A stretch of 64,000 nucleotides of DNA. It comes from Palsa-739 sp035532535 (GTDB lineage Bacteria; Actinomycetota; Thermoleophilia; Gaiellales; Gaiellaceae). A program made the position numbers and the translations under genes. The stretch is taken from contig DATKQT010000032.1 in assembly GCA_035532535.1 (NCBI GenBank), positions 19,923 to 83,922 of the forward strand, given 5' to 3'. The first letter of the stretch is position 1. Every line of letters begins with the position of its first letter. Below the pieces are notes generated by a model. It had not been told where the DNA came from. It saw only the letters and a program-made list of their open reading frames with translations, and did not search any database. Shown piece by piece: positions 63,401 to 64,000 of the stretch.

Positions 63401-64000
63401 CCTGCAAGCTGCGGTGGAGGACGCCGCCGCGCACCTGTACGTGTGGGCGCTGAAGGACATCCCGCAGGACCTGCGTGACGCGCTGAAGGCCGCCGCCGGG
63501 CGCGAGACGTCCGTGCCCGGGCAGCGCGTGCTCAACACGATTCTCAAGAACGTCGAGGTCGCGGACGGCGAGAACAACCTCGTCTGCCAGGACACCGGCA
63601 TCGCCGTGTACACGTGCCGCGTGGGCGAGCATTTCCCGCTCCATCCCGCCCGCATCTACGAGGCGCTGCGCGACGGAACCGCACGCGCGACGATCGAGCA
63701 TCCGCTGCGCTCGAACGCGGTGCACACGATCACGCGCGAGAACACCGGCCCGAACATCGGCTACCGGCTGCCGATCGTGCACTGGGAGTTCATCAAGGAC
63801 TGGGACGGCCTGGACGTGAAGTGCGTGCCGAAGGGATCCGGCTCCGAGAACATGAGCTTCCTGAAGATGTGCGTCCCCGCCGACGGCGTGACGGGCATCA
63901 AGAAGTTCGTGCTCGAGTCGATCGTCGGCGCGGGCGGCAAGCCGTGCCCGCCCGGGATCGTCGGCGTCGGCATCGGCGGCTCCGCCGACTACGCGATGTA
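63378..64000 (+). CDS. Fumarate hydratase class I, alpha-type (N-terminal part; partial)
   Basis: The gene runs off the right edge after about 207 codons. It is a class I (4Fe-4S) fumarase/tartrate dehydratase alpha-type protein: VLNTILKNVEVADGENNLVC, then QDTGIAVYTCRVG (cluster cysteine region), NAVHTITRENTGPNIGYRLP and KGSGSENMSFLKMCVPADG are family blocks. GGAAGGAGG lies 8 bases before the GTG start, which lies within the flavoprotein gene. It hydrates fumarate to malate. Whether the beta domain is fused or separate cannot be seen. Confidence 0.9.
   Translation, partial: MPLLIDTDLQAAVEDAAAHLYVWALKDIPQDLRDALKAAAGRETSVPGQRVLNTILKNVEVADGENNLVCQDTGIAVYTCRVGEHFPLHPARIYEALRDGTARATIEHPLRSNAVHTITRENTGPNIGYRLPIVHWEFIKDWDGLDVKCVPKGSGSENMSFLKMCVPADGVTGIKKFVLESIVGAGGKPCPPGIVGVGIGGSADYAM

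Noticed and set aside
1..64000. Search for tRNA, rRNA, CRISPR arrays, insertion sequences, integrases and phage genes
   Set aside because: No cloverleaf-like stretch, regularly spaced direct repeats, transposase or integrase motifs were seen by eye; computational scans could still find a short RNA.

Overview
The window reads as one continuous stretch of a high-GC, gene-dense chromosome. I infer an actinomycetote, most plausibly of the Thermoleophilia (Gaiellales or Solirubrobacterales type). The reasons are the strong G/C bias at third codon positions, the futalosine menaquinone pathway (mqnA, C, D, E), many GTG starts, an unusually large number of genes that look leaderless (a TANNNT -10 element 6-11 nt before the start codon), and a cytochrome bc complex that joins an actinobacterial-type multi-span Rieske protein to a split cytochrome b and a fused cytochrome c. 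Taxonomy is inference only. I found no rRNA, tRNA, CRISPR array, prophage or insertion sequence. No gene-free stretch exceeds 300 bases; the longest is 44345-44629, which is full of hairpins.

Layout. 1-6.7 kb: queF, a SRPBCC/ArsR pair, an ornithine cyclodeaminase-like gene, mqnD, a thiolase and an aldehyde dehydrogenase. 7.2-16.3 kb: phenylacetate and acyl-CoA catabolism, with paaK, three crotonases including paaG, the epoxidase genes paaA-B-C-D, and a divergent TetR regulator that shares a -10 element with paaA. Embedded here on the minus strand at 12180-12401 is an apparent SelW-like selenoprotein gene with an in-frame UGA and a bacterial SECIS-like hairpin. 16.3-22 kb: a lipid kinase and a 2-oxoacid dehydrogenase E1alpha/E1beta/E2 set with HIRAN and acetamidase/formamidase genes in between. 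22-30 kb: membrane and surface proteins, Pcm, GtrA, a YmdB-like phosphoesterase and an AI-2E family transporter.

30.2-44.3 kb is a respiratory superoperon of mostly overlapping co-directional genes: an ABC exporter, hemB, hemL, ubiD, Rieske, cytochrome b, cytochrome b/c fusion, ubiX, ubiE/menG, a polyprenyl diphosphate synthase, mqnE, mqnA and mqnC. It joins heme synthesis, menaquinone synthesis and the quinol:cytochrome c oxidoreductase. 44.6-55.1 kb is a cell-surface polysaccharide region (phosphodiester glycosidase, DedA, sugar aminotransferase, CapD-type dehydratase, DUF354 protein, asparagine synthase, glycosidase-like protein, priming sugar transferase).

57.0-62.1 kb (minus strand) is the most striking system: a compact thiazole/oxazole-modified peptide (TOMM, linear azol(in)e) RiPP cluster. 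A 47-residue precursor with a Cys/Ser-rich tail (61927-62070) is followed by a leader-binding E1-like protein, a YcaO cyclodehydratase ending in PDPHPFP, a SagB-type dehydrogenase, a single polypeptide fusing a CPBP/Abi membrane protease to an ABC ATPase, and an ABC permease. Most junctions are 4-base overlaps. A perfect TTGTCAA-N2-TTGACAA palindrome lies in the spacer of the predicted promoter. The window ends in a flavoprotein / class I fumarase pair that runs off the edge.

The strongest candidates for a second look are the RiPP cluster with its CPBP-ABC fusion, the SelW-like selenoprotein, the CTG-initiated genes, the leaderless and bidirectional promoter architecture, and a structured intergenic element present in two copies.
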